A stretch of 64,000 bases of DNA from Pseudanabaena sp. PCC 6802 (GTDB lineage: Bacteria; Cyanobacteriota; Cyanobacteriia; Pseudanabaenales; Pseudanabaenaceae). Position 1 is the first letter of the stretch. The number at the start of each line of letters is the position of its first letter. Location: assembly GCF_000332175.1 (NCBI RefSeq), contig NZ_KB235914.1, forward strand, positions 3,902,868-3,966,867. Reading direction: 5' to 3'. Shown one piece after another: positions 7,668-15,107 of this stretch. A program made the position numbers and the translations under genes. Below the pieces are notes generated by a model. It saw nothing but the letters and a program-made list of their open reading frames with translations. It made no database searches and was not told the DNA's origin.

Positions 7668-9461
7668 ATGCCTAAATTAACACGATATTTAGTTGCCACA
7701 GCTTTAGGTTTGACTGTGTTGGGGGCAACAGCGACGATCGCGTCTGCCAATGAGCCAGATAAATTAGATAACGGATCGGCGATCGCGCCAATCAGTCAAG
7801 ATAACCAGGATAACCAGGATAACCAGGAATTAAGCTTAACCGAACAGTGGAATCGCGATAGCCTGGCGCAAAATGCAGATATCAATGCCCAAAATGTGAC
7901 ATCGGTGTCGCAGCTTAGCGACGTGAAGCCAACCGACTGGGCATTTACGGCTCTACAGTCGTTAGTGGAAAGGTATGGCTGTATTGCTGGCTATCCGGAT
8001 CGTACTTTTCGCGGCCAGCGTGCCCTCAGTCGCTACGAGTTTGCGGCTGGTTTGAATGCTTGTCTGGACAAAATTAACGAGATCCTCACAGCGGGGCTAG
8101 CCGATAAGGTAAGCAAAGAAGATCTAGCCGCCGTACAAAAATTGCAGGAGGAGTTTGCCGCCGAACTAGCAGCTTTGCGCGGTCGCGTAGATGCTTTGGA
8201 TGCCAAAACTGCCCAAATAGAATCGCAACAGTTTTCTACTACAACCAAGCTGAATGGACTAGCTTTCATCAACATTACTGGTTCGACGGCCAGCAGACCC
8301 GTGCTACGGGAACCTGGTCGTCGCTTTCCAGTGCCAGGCGGTGCACCCGTAAGGGAATTCAAAAAAAATCCCAATGTCACATTTAGCAGCCTGGTGTGGT
8401 TAAATTTCCTCACATCCTTCACGGGTAAGGATTTGCTCGTCACGCAATTGGTGGCAGGCAACGGAAACTCTCCCAACAGCGAAGATAGTTTTGCTAGTGC
8501 GGGATTGCGCAATACCTGGGGCACTCCCTTCACGGAGCAAACGCCAGCAGGGGCAGGGGCAAACTTATTTGCTCTCCAGGAATTCTCTTATCAGTTTCCA
8601 ATTTTCAACGATAAAACTCAACTCAAAATTGGCCCTGCAATTATTTGGTATCGCGTCTTCGATCAGAATCGATTTACCTTATTCCTAAATGGCAGCGGCA
8701 CATTTAATTCCATCAACAGTACGCTCAGCAGTCCTGTCAAGCAAGGCGCTGGTGCCATTATTACTACAGCGCTCAGCGACCAGTTTGAGGTAATGCTGGG
8801 ATATCTGGCAGAAAACAATACCTTCTTGCCGTTTACTCGATCTGCTGGCAATCCCCAAGAGGGTTTATTTGGTGGCACCAATATCTTTACCGGGCAGCTT
8901 ACTTTCAAACCCAGTTCCGATTTCAATCTACGGCTCTTGTACAGCCATACCAATCAACAACCCAATCCTCCATTCGGTCAAGTTGGTGGTCTGGCTCCTA
9001 TCAACGGTTTAGCTGATGATGGGTTTGGAGGGGGGTTAAATAATGCCCAATCGGATATCTATATTGCCAATTTCGACTGGCTGGTGACTAAAGGATTTGG
9101 TCTATTTGGTCGGTATAGCTTTAGCAATACTAATCTCAATCCCACCAATCCATTACTCAGTAAAGGAAGCATCTCAGCCCAATCATTTCAGATCGGCTTA
9201 GCTTTCCCCGATTTATTTAAGGAAGGCGCGCAAGGAACGATATCTTTTGGGATGCCATTTAACTATACTAGCGGACGGAATTTCCTCGTATCCGGCGGTG
9301 GGGATGGGGGTATCCAATACGATCTCGAAGCGACCTACTTCTTGCCAATTAGCAGGAATTTAGCGATCGTGCCGAACCTGTATTTAATCTTCAACCCTAA
9401 CAACTTCAAGAGCAATCCCACTATATTTACCGCGAACCTGCGCATGCAATTTAGTTTCTAG
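7668..9461 (+). CDS. SLH-domain OprB-type outer-membrane porin
   Basis: The 597-aa product starts with a signal peptide (about 1-27, ending ATIASA). A low-complexity stretch with a short DNQ repeat (encoded by tandem ataaccagg units near 7800-7828) follows, then an S-layer homology domain (about 88-140, from DVKPTDWAFTALQSLVERY to LSRYEFAAGL), a coiled coil (about 150-185), and an OprB-like beta barrel to the terminal Phe. This architecture is the standard cyanobacterial porin, in which the SLH domain binds cell-wall glycan and the barrel passes small solutes or ions. It stands alone 69 nt after the hybrid kinase. Substrate cannot be told from sequence. Confidence 0.93.
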   Translation: MPKLTRYLVATALGLTVLGATATIASANEPDKLDNGSAIAPISQDNQDNQDNQELSLTEQWNRDSLAQNADINAQNVTSVSQLSDVKPTDWAFTALQSLVERYGCIAGYPDRTFRGQRALSRYEFAAGLNACLDKINEILTAGLADKVSKEDLAAVQKLQEEFAAELAALRGRVDALDAKTAQIESQQFSTTTKLNGLAFINITGSTASRPVLREPGRRFPVPGGAPVREFKKNPNVTFSSLVWLNFLTSFTGKDLLVTQLVAGNGNSPNSEDSFASAGLRNTWGTPFTEQTPAGAGANLFALQEFSYQFPIFNDKTQLKIGPAIIWYRVFDQNRFTLFLNGSGTFNSINSTLSSPVKQGAGAIITTALSDQFEVMLGYLAENNTFLPFTRSAGNPQEGLFGGTNIFTGQLTFKPSSDFNLRLLYSHTNQQPNPPFGQVGGLAPINGLADDGFGGGLNNAQSDIYIANFDWLVTKGFGLFGRYSFSNTNLNPTNPLLSKGSISAQSFQIGLAFPDLFKEGAQGTISFGMPFNYTSGRNFLVSGGGDGGIQYDLEATYFLPISRNLAIVPNLYLIFNPNNFKSNPTIFTANLRMQFSF

Positions 9462-9879
9462 CTCGTTGGCTTTTTTCTATCTTCACGCATTTTAGGCTTT
9501 GCGGTCATACCAATTCTCTTAATTAAAACTACACGTTGGCGAAAGGGGGTGTGGGGAACGTTGTTTGTATAACCACGATTTCTAGTCGCCAGGCAATACA
9601 GGCTTTGGTTTCTGGTGGAAGTTGCTGTTTGTCAAGTAGCTCGATATGCAACCCCTACCACTAGTGTTTAAGATTCATCGCTTCCCAGATTGTAGTAGGA
9701 TGGCTTTGATGCGATCTATGCTGTTCTGCGGATTAAAATTTTAGCTATAAACATAGCTAGATTTAGGACGAGTACAGGGTTAGAATCCTTGCGTGCGGCA
9801 CCGCCCCCCTTTGAATTAACCAAGATGTCTACAACTATAGATAGTTTCAATTTACTGTGTAAAAAGGTAAAAGTGGTGC
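9462..9879. other. 418-bp gene-free interval with a fragment of a dispersed repeat
   Basis: No convincing gene was seen. The stretch 9563-9597 (GTTTGT..., ending AGTCGCCAGGCAAT) is a diverged copy of the repeat at 58316-58352. The last 50 bp before the permease (ctatagatagtttcaattta and onward) are AT-rich and could hold its promoter, but no clean -10/-35 pair stands out. Confidence 0.5.
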
Positions 9880-11061
9880 ATGGCTAGACCTGAGTCACCT
9901 ACAAAGGAACGTAATTTGCTAGGCTGGTGGAAAGCACTAATGCCTATATCGCGTTTATTGGCGATCTCGCTGGCAGCGCCAATTATCGTGCTTAATGCCT
10001 GGGCGTTCTCGGAAATTTTTGGTTATTTCGAGTCGCTCTTTGTCGTGATTATTATTGCCTCCTTAGTATCGTTTCTGTTGAACTACCCTCTCAGTTGGCT
10101 AGAAAAGCGAGGATTGCGACGGGCTCCAGCAGCAATATTGGTGTTTCTGGTGGCATTGCTCGTACTAACGGCGATCGGTGTCACTTTAGTACCTCTAGCG
10201 ATCGCGCAGGCGCAACAATTGGTAGCGCGCTTGCCAGAATGGATTGACTCGGGACAGCAACAACTGATGATGCTGAACGAGCGCGTTGATACGATGGGTC
10301 TACCAATTAGCCTTGATGGGCTGATTACGCAAATCAACGATCGCCTTAAGGTAGAACTGCAAACCATTGCAGGACAAGCATTAAACCTTGCTCTCAGCGT
10401 TACCGTATTGACGGTGGTGAGGTTGCTAGACGTGCTGCTGACGATCATATCCGTCCTTTATTTGCTGCAACACGGCGATGAGGTATGGGCTAGCTTAATT
10501 AGTTGGCTCCCAGAGCGCATCCAGCAACCCTTTTCCCGCACGCTCAGCCGCAGTTTCCAGAACTACTTTATTGGGCAAATTATCCTGGCTACTTGTATGG
10601 CATCGGGGTTAACCTCCATATTCCTTTTATTAAAAGTGCCCTTTGGCTTACTATTCGGTCTGACGATCGGGGTAATGGCACTCGTACCTTTTGGGGGGTC
10701 GGTGGGGATTGCACTAGTTACTACACTTGTTGCCCTGCAAGACATTGGGTTAGCCTTGCAAGTATTAGCTGCATCTTTGGTCGTACAGCAAATCATCGAG
10801 AACCTGATTGCGCCAAGAGTACTGGGAAGCGTGACCGGATTAAACCCATTTTGGGTTTTCATTGCAATTCTCACGGGCGTTAGGGTAGGAGGGCTTTTGG
10901 GAGTAGTAGTTGCAGTCCCCACCGCAGTTGTGATTAAAGAAGCGCTAGAAGCGATCAAAACAACACAAGCGACCCAGAGGGAACCAGTTGCTAAAGTAGA
11001 AGAAGTAGTAGTAGAAACAGTAAGAGAATTACCTCAGAAAACTATCTCTGATGGGGTTTAA
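9880..11061 (+). CDS. AI-2E family transporter (TqsA/PerM-type permease)
   Basis: A 393-aa integral membrane protein of the AI-2E transporter family. Hydrophobic segments cluster at about 20-45, 50-72 and 82-108, then a soluble stretch (about 110-170) containing the amphipathic region typical of the family, then more helices at about 175-200, 235-305 and 320-355. The GLTIGVMALVPFGGSVGIA region carries the family's Pro-Phe/Gly loop. The C-terminus is a hydrophilic, Val/Glu-rich tail. Family members export autoinducer-2 in E. coli or act as ion antiporters elsewhere, so the substrate is open. It is a single gene bounded by repeat-filled intervals. Confidence 0.85.
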   Translation: MARPESPTKERNLLGWWKALMPISRLLAISLAAPIIVLNAWAFSEIFGYFESLFVVIIIASLVSFLLNYPLSWLEKRGLRRAPAAILVFLVALLVLTAIGVTLVPLAIAQAQQLVARLPEWIDSGQQQLMMLNERVDTMGLPISLDGLITQINDRLKVELQTIAGQALNLALSVTVLTVVRLLDVLLTIISVLYLLQHGDEVWASLISWLPERIQQPFSRTLSRSFQNYFIGQIILATCMASGLTSIFLLLKVPFGLLFGLTIGVMALVPFGGSVGIALVTTLVALQDIGLALQVLAASLVVQQIIENLIAPRVLGSVTGLNPFWVFIAILTGVRVGGLLGVVVAVPTAVVIKEALEAIKTTQATQREPVAKVEEVVVETVRELPQKTISDGV

Positions 11062-11178
11062 CTATAGCGGTTTTCAGATGAAAACGAGAAGGGGGTTTGG
11101 AGGCGTTGCCCCCAAGAAGGGGTTCCACCCCTTCACCCCATCAATAAAACCCGTTCTCAATTGAAAAGTGCTATAGCT
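11062..11178. repeat. Dispersed palindromic repeat, family A (copy 1)
   Basis: Starts CTATAGCGGTTTTCAGATGA, contains AAGGGGGTTTGGAGGCGTTG, then cccaagaaggggt and caataaaacccgttctcaat, and ends in GCTATAG. The two ends are near-inverted (CTATAGCGGTTTTCA against TGAAAAGTGCTATAG), so the whole can fold into a long hairpin. Further copies are at 13731, 24691, 41533 and 48394, with a fragment at 59870. It begins directly after the stop of the AI-2E permease. Confidence 0.85.
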
Positions 11179-11207
11179 AGGAGATTTCTGGCAAAGAAAA
11201 TACCCGT

Positions 11208-11303
11208 AGGGCAGCGCCCCCGTGTCTGCCCTCAACCAATTGGGGTAACCACAGGGGAATTGCCCCTACAATTATCGGTATATTTTTTCATGGCAATCTC
11301 CTT
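11208..11303. repeat. Dispersed repeat, family C (copy 1)
   Basis: Contains ccaattggggtaaccacagg, aattgcccctacaattatcg and ttttttcatggcaatctcc. The same text with few changes occurs at 37377-37451, and shorter relatives lie at 19761-19813 and 56397-56447. The element is non-coding and lies between families A and D in the same interval. Confidence 0.75.
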
Positions 11304-11355
11304 AGGGTATTGCCAACAAATAATACCAATTCTCTAAAGCCATACTACGGATTCA

Positions 11356-11429
11356 GATCCCCCTCAATCCCCCTTAAAAAGGGGGACTTTAAGTAGTTCC
11401 CCCCTTAAAAAGGGGGGCTAGGGGGGATC
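11356..11429. repeat. Dispersed palindromic repeat, family D (copy 2)
   Basis: GATCCCCCTCAATCCCCCTT at the left and AGGGGGGCTAGGGGGGATC at the right form near-inverted arms around tttaagtagttcc. Related to 4436-4503. It separates the permease from the convergent 629-aa protein gene and may add transcription-stopping structure, although no T-tract follows. Confidence 0.8.
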
Positions 11430-11455
11430 TTCACGTACATTGGTATTAGTTTGAG

Positions 11456-13345
11456 TCAGTCAGAGGCTGGCTTTAGTTTTTTGATGTTTTCATCGACGGA
11501 GCGATTTAGATAATTAACCTTCACTTCTTCCAGTAGATCTCCCAAGAGAGATTCTATCTCTGCTAGAGTGTTGCCATCTTTTAGTTCCAATTGTAATTTG
11601 CTCGCGAACTTCTCTACTAAGCGTTTCTGTAGTTCCTCGCTCACCGGATCGGGGATGGCAGTTTGCTTAGATTCGTACGATCTCTTGGGTGTTTCCGCGA
11701 CCAATGTCACGATTTGGGCGACCAAACTATCTTTAATCTGTTTTGGTAAGCGTTTGAGTAGAGGCCAGCGTTGGAGTTTTTGATAGAAGGATGTCGATCG
11801 CATGGCTTTATCTACCTGGTAGTCCAGCCAGGATTCTAGATCGGGCTTGATTTCTGGTAGAACCCTACAAGCGATAATTTCAACTAACCGATCTGCGATC
11901 GCTTTCATCTCATTGGTAGCATTTAAATCGACATAGGTAGACTGTGGTTTCTTGTCCTGTTTAAAGATTGCCCTCTGCAAACCACCCTGCGTCACCGATG
12001 TTTGCAATCGATCGATGCCCTTACCGATTACTGCTTGCGTCATTTCTTCAGCAAAACTCGTGACAAAGCCCAGACGCAGGTAAGCACGAATTTGGGCAAA
12101 GCTAACCAGACCAGCACGATCGAGACGAATCAATGCTGTAATAATCCGCAACGGCGCTAGGAAGGGTATTAGCAAGAATAGATCGAACCAGCGTCTTCCC
12201 AATGCCGTCCATAGAGAAATCTTCTCTCGTTTCCGCATTGAGATAATTCTAATTAATAGTTCCGCGCCAAATAGCATCGACCAGGGTAGATCGACTAGCC
12301 AGAAGCGATCTACAGGCTTATTATTCACTGCTACATGTCGATAGTAGTTAGAACTGAGAAGGAAGCTAATCTGGCGATCGAAAAAATCTAGTTCGTTCTG
12401 CCATCCTGCCGCTTGCAAGTTAGGATAGCTCCAAAATTTGGTAAAGGCTTCATCAGAAGATAAATTTGCCCACAAAAGTTCAGGAGCCAGGAGATCTAGA
12501 ATCCCAATAGAATCTAGTATTTGTAGTGCTGGTGTCAGTTCGCTGCGATTTTCTCGGTCATGTCGAAACATGTGTCTTTTGATGCGATGTTTGATTTCTT
12601 GCAGAGTACCAGTCCTTTGCGATCGCTCAAAGTAATTCCCGTTCACTAATTTGAGACTTAGCTCCCGTAGCTCTGCCAAAATGGGATTAACTTCCCTAGG
12701 ATTCAAACCACGTAACGTTAACTGAGAACGCAATTCTGCAACTTTGCGTAGATACACTTCCGTATCGGTATAAGGCTCAATTCCCTTAATTAGATCGTAA
12801 CCCAGTACGGGCTCGTACATTGAAACAAGATAGCGGATTCTAAGATCGAAGAAATCCATCTCTTGCTGCCAACTTCGTTGGGTGAAATACTCTCTACTCC
12901 AAAAAGTTTCTAGAGCCTGCTTCAAGTCTTTGTTGCCGACTCGCTGCCGAAATTGGCGCTGAATTACAGCGAGAGTTCCACTCTTATTCAACACCTGAAA
13001 AGGTGGATGCTCTGAGAATAGCTGCACGCTATCTTGTCTGATTTCTTGTAATAGCGGGTTAACTTTAGCAGAGGCAAGTCCTTCCTGTTTTAAGATCTGC
13101 TGCAAAGTATCTACTTTAGCTAAATATTGTTTCTTCGCACTCGGCTGGGTTTTCTGTAAGCGTATATCTAGCCACAAATAAAAATCCCTTGCTTCTAAAT
13201 AGCTCAGATCGAATATGGCAAAGACAACATTCACAACTACTAAGACAGCCATAAAACGCTCGCCTAGGAGTTGTAAAGGCGATCGCTTGGAGGGAAATAG
13301 TTTATTGTCGTACGAGCGCATATGAACTACAACAAACTGGGGCAA
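11456..13345 (-). CDS. Conserved-looking 629-aa membrane protein, function unknown
   Basis: I do not recognise a domain. A hydrophobic segment at about 31-48 (AVLVVVNVVFAIFDLSYLE) is followed by a long charged region with an internal duplication: both halves contain an F-W-S-x-(E/P)-Y/P element, a WQxExDFFDLxI-type motif (about 162 and 308) and a REVNPILxE/xKVNPLLQE motif (about 69-76 and 217-226). More hydrophobic stretches at about 350-372 and 382-405 follow, then a soluble C-terminal half rich in Lys/Glu. The frame starts GTG/ATG-ambiguously; ATG at codon 9 (13321) would give MRSYDNKLF. It lies alone on the minus strand. The domain duplication suggests a structural or scaffold role, which is inference only. 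Confidence 0.7.
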   Translation of the reverse strand: MPQFVVVHMRSYDNKLFPSKRSPLQLLGERFMAVLVVVNVVFAIFDLSYLEARDFYLWLDIRLQKTQPSAKKQYLAKVDTLQQILKQEGLASAKVNPLLQEIRQDSVQLFSEHPPFQVLNKSGTLAVIQRQFRQRVGNKDLKQALETFWSREYFTQRSWQQEMDFFDLRIRYLVSMYEPVLGYDLIKGIEPYTDTEVYLRKVAELRSQLTLRGLNPREVNPILAELRELSLKLVNGNYFERSQRTGTLQEIKHRIKRHMFRHDRENRSELTPALQILDSIGILDLLAPELLWANLSSDEAFTKFWSYPNLQAAGWQNELDFFDRQISFLLSSNYYRHVAVNNKPVDRFWLVDLPWSMLFGAELLIRIISMRKREKISLWTALGRRWFDLFLLIPFLAPLRIITALIRLDRAGLVSFAQIRAYLRLGFVTSFAEEMTQAVIGKGIDRLQTSVTQGGLQRAIFKQDKKPQSTYVDLNATNEMKAIADRLVEIIACRVLPEIKPDLESWLDYQVDKAMRSTSFYQKLQRWPLLKRLPKQIKDSLVAQIVTLVAETPKRSYESKQTAIPDPVSEELQKRLVEKFASKLQLELKDGNTLAEIESLLGDLLEEVKVNYLNRSVDENIKKLKPASD

Positions 13346-13387
13346 CCATCACAGTCTACACTTTACCAGCAGCTACAGGGAGGTATT

Positions 13388-13480
13388 AAAAAACACCCGC
13401 CTTTAAGAGCGAGTGTCTTTCCCCCCTATTTACTTTTTTCACTTCAGTCAAGCACTACCTTGATGTTCTAAATCTAACAG
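13388..13480 (-). ncRNA. Candidate small RNA unit 1 ending in an intrinsic terminator
   Basis: Read on the minus strand, the unit runs AGAACATCAAGGTAGTGCTT, then GACTGAAGTGAAAAAAG, and ends in a stem (ACACTCGC/GCGGGTGT, with a G-U pair) followed by six T, at 13416-13388. A second unit with the same order of motifs ends at 13849. No protein gene lies upstream on this strand, so the terminator must serve a non-coding or very short transcript. The 5' end is a guess set by the extent of similarity. Known families (Yfr1, 6S, tmRNA) were not recognised. Confidence 0.4.
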
Positions 13481-13637
13481 TATCTATTTACTTAACGCTT
13501 CACTCGACTGTTTATTCATTGGGGCGATCGATCTCTAGCCAACTGGGTGAGAACTTTATGATTCAAGTGGGGGGTGGCATGACCGAGCTGTAATCCTAAA
13601 CTAAAACTAGTCATCAAAATCATCTCTCTCCTATCAA

Positions 13638-13664
13638 CCCCCAGCAGATTCTGCTGGGGGTTTT
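13638..13664 (+). terminator. Strong hairpin with T-run (plus strand)
   Basis: CCCCCAGCAGA (13638-13648) is followed after one base by its perfect complement TCTGCTGGGGG (13650-13660) and TTTT. This looks like an intrinsic terminator for a plus-strand transcript, but no protein gene lies upstream on that strand for more than 2 kb, so a short RNA or leader of about 100-150 nt is suspected. Confidence 0.6.
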
Positions 13665-13730
13665 GCCCTTTGATTGCAAGGCAGCTAATGTATTTTGGAG
13701 CGATCGCAGCATAAATCTTCAAAGAGCTAT

Positions 13731-13846
13731 TATAGCGTTTTTCAATTGAGAACAGGTTTTATTGACGGGGTGAAGGGGTAGAACCCCTTCTTGGGGGTAA
13801 CGCCCCCAAACCCCCTTCTCGTTTTCAGATGAAAGACGCTATAGCT
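13731..13846. repeat. Dispersed palindromic repeat, family A (copy 2)
   Basis: Opposite orientation to copy 1: starts TATAGCGTTTTTCAATTGAG and ends in GATGAAAGACGCTATAG, with aaggggtagaaccccttctt in the centre. It lies between the two duplicated small-RNA-like units and its right end abuts the terminator of the second unit. Confidence 0.85.
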
Positions 13847-13848
13847 AT

Positions 13849-13945
13849 AAAAACACCCGCAATTTCTTGCGAGTGTTGGTTCCCTTTTACTATTTCACTT
13901 CGAGTCAAGCAAGTTCTACTTGATGTACTTAGAATAACTAAAATG
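13849..13945 (-). ncRNA. Candidate small RNA unit 2 ending in an intrinsic terminator
   Basis: Paralogue of the unit at 13388-13480. On the minus strand it reads AAGTACATCAAGTAGAACTT, GCTTGACTCGAAGTGAAATA, then the stem ACACTCGC/GCGGGTGT (13876-13853) followed by TTTTT. Shared blocks with unit 1 are ACATCAAG, GCTTGACT, GAAGTGAAA, AGTAAA and the whole terminator stem, while loop and spacers differ. That pattern fits two functional copies of one RNA better than random similarity. The 5' end is unknown. Confidence 0.4.
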
Positions 13946-14090
13946 AGATGTCGAGTACTTCACCTATGCGGCCAGCTTACCGGGCGATTGCTGTTTGTAC
14001 TGATGGGTGAGGCATAGATGCGGCAGCCAGGTGAGGCGAACGCGATATCCACCAGTTAGTATTTAAACAATCATTTTTACCTCTTTTAGA

Positions 14091-14120
14091 GACCTGCCAG
14101 GCATTCTGTCAGGTTTTTTT
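14091..14120 (+). terminator. Intrinsic terminator (plus strand)
   Basis: ACCTG (14092-14096) pairs with CAGGT (14110-14114), extended inside by CAG/CTG across one mismatch, and seven T follow. No protein gene precedes it on the plus strand, so it may end another short RNA from the 13.9-14.1 kb interval, or act as a boundary before thiS. Confidence 0.6.
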
Positions 14121-14221
14121 ATTTATCTGAACACTGTCGTATTGCAGTCCAATCGTACGCACGGGCCTATGGTTGGATTACAATTGAAACTAGACCATCA
14201 GTGTTAGTTATTAAGTGTTTT

Positions 14222-14431
14222 GTGGAAACGATCGCACTACAGGTGAATGGCAGTAGCAAAACTTGTGCCCCGAATACCAACATGCCCCAGTTGCTTAGCT
14301 TCCTAGGCTTAAATCCGCGTTTAGTAGCAGTTGAATACAACGGTGAAATTTTGCATCGCCAGTTTTGGGACGATACTATCCTCAAAGAAGGCGATCGCCT
14401 GGAGATCGTCACTATTGTCGGCGGCGGGTAA
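14222..14431 (+). CDS. thiS: Sulfur carrier protein ThiS
   Basis: ThiS is a ubiquitin-fold protein whose C-terminal Gly-Gly is thiocarboxylated and donates sulfur for the thiazole ring of thiamine. The product has the usual short length (69 aa from GTG 14222), an IALQVNG first strand, and the diagnostic end EGDRLEIVTIVGGG. An upstream in-frame GTG at 14201 would add seven residues; 14222 is preferred because it fits family length, though neither start has a clear Shine-Dalgarno. No thiG or other thi gene is adjacent in this window. Confidence 0.88.
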   Translation: METIALQVNGSSKTCAPNTNMPQLLSFLGLNPRLVAVEYNGEILHRQFWDDTILKEGDRLEIVTIVGGG

Positions 14432-14608
14432 GTTAGTTACATGGAGTGAAACCTGTAATAGCCTGGGTAAAAACCGTAATGGCAGTCTCCAATTACTGAT
14501 TGGCTAACATAGGTTAAAGTCCCGATTTTACATTACCTTTTTCTGGTAATCTCTAGGATCAGGATTCTTTTCATAAACTAAATTTCTAGATTTGATTTGA
14601 GAAATACG

Positions 14609-14995
14609 ATGATGAAAGCTTTAGCCCGCTTTTTGGTTGCCACCGCAGCAATCGCAATGATTTTTGTGGCTGGATTTTTAGGTACGAGCAATAGCAATTA
14701 TGCTTTTGCCGCGGATTTACCCGATACTAGCTATATCAAAGCTGATAACAGCAAGATCGATCTCAATAATGCCAATATTTATGAATTTCGTAAAATTCCA
14801 GGCATGTACCCCACGCTTGGACGCATTATTGTTGAGAATGCTCCCTATAACTCTCTGGATGAAGTCTTAGCAGTCAAGGGACTCACCTCCGAGCAACAGG
14901 CAAAAATCAGGGAAAACGCCGATCGCTTTACCCTGTTCAAACCAGATAATTCCATGCAACGCGAGCGCATTAATAATGCCAATTATCGCCTCTAA
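14609..14995 (+). CDS. psbU: Photosystem II 12-kDa extrinsic protein PsbU
   Basis: PsbU binds the lumenal face of photosystem II and stabilises the Mn4CaO5 cluster region. The 128-aa precursor has a signal peptide (about 1-35, ending YAFAAD) for export to the thylakoid lumen. The mature part carries the family's helix-hairpin-helix-like core: IDLNNANIYEFRKIPGMYPT followed by GRIIVENAPYNSLDEVL. ATG 14609 (MMKALARF) is chosen over TTG 14597 because it begins directly at the signal peptide. It stands alone between thiS and nadB, with an AT-rich upstream region of about 175 bp. Confidence 0.92.
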   Translation: MMKALARFLVATAAIAMIFVAGFLGTSNSNYAFAADLPDTSYIKADNSKIDLNNANIYEFRKIPGMYPTLGRIIVENAPYNSLDEVLAVKGLTSEQQAKIRENADRFTLFKPDNSMQRERINNANYRL

Positions 14996-15107
14996 CTTTT
15001 GAGTAATTTTTGGGTAATACCAAAGATTGATGTTTGGATTTGTAAGGATGGGCGGCCCCGTGCTTTGTCCATCCTTAATCTATTTAGGACTAACCTTTCA
15101 TCGAAGC

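Noticed and set aside
13516-13722. 68-codon minus-strand frame in the small-RNA interval
   Set aside because: It runs through a terminator hairpin, has no ribosome binding site and no recognisable sequence.
13829-14017. 62-codon plus-strand frame
   Set aside because: It is antisense to the second small-RNA-like unit and starts inside a family A repeat.
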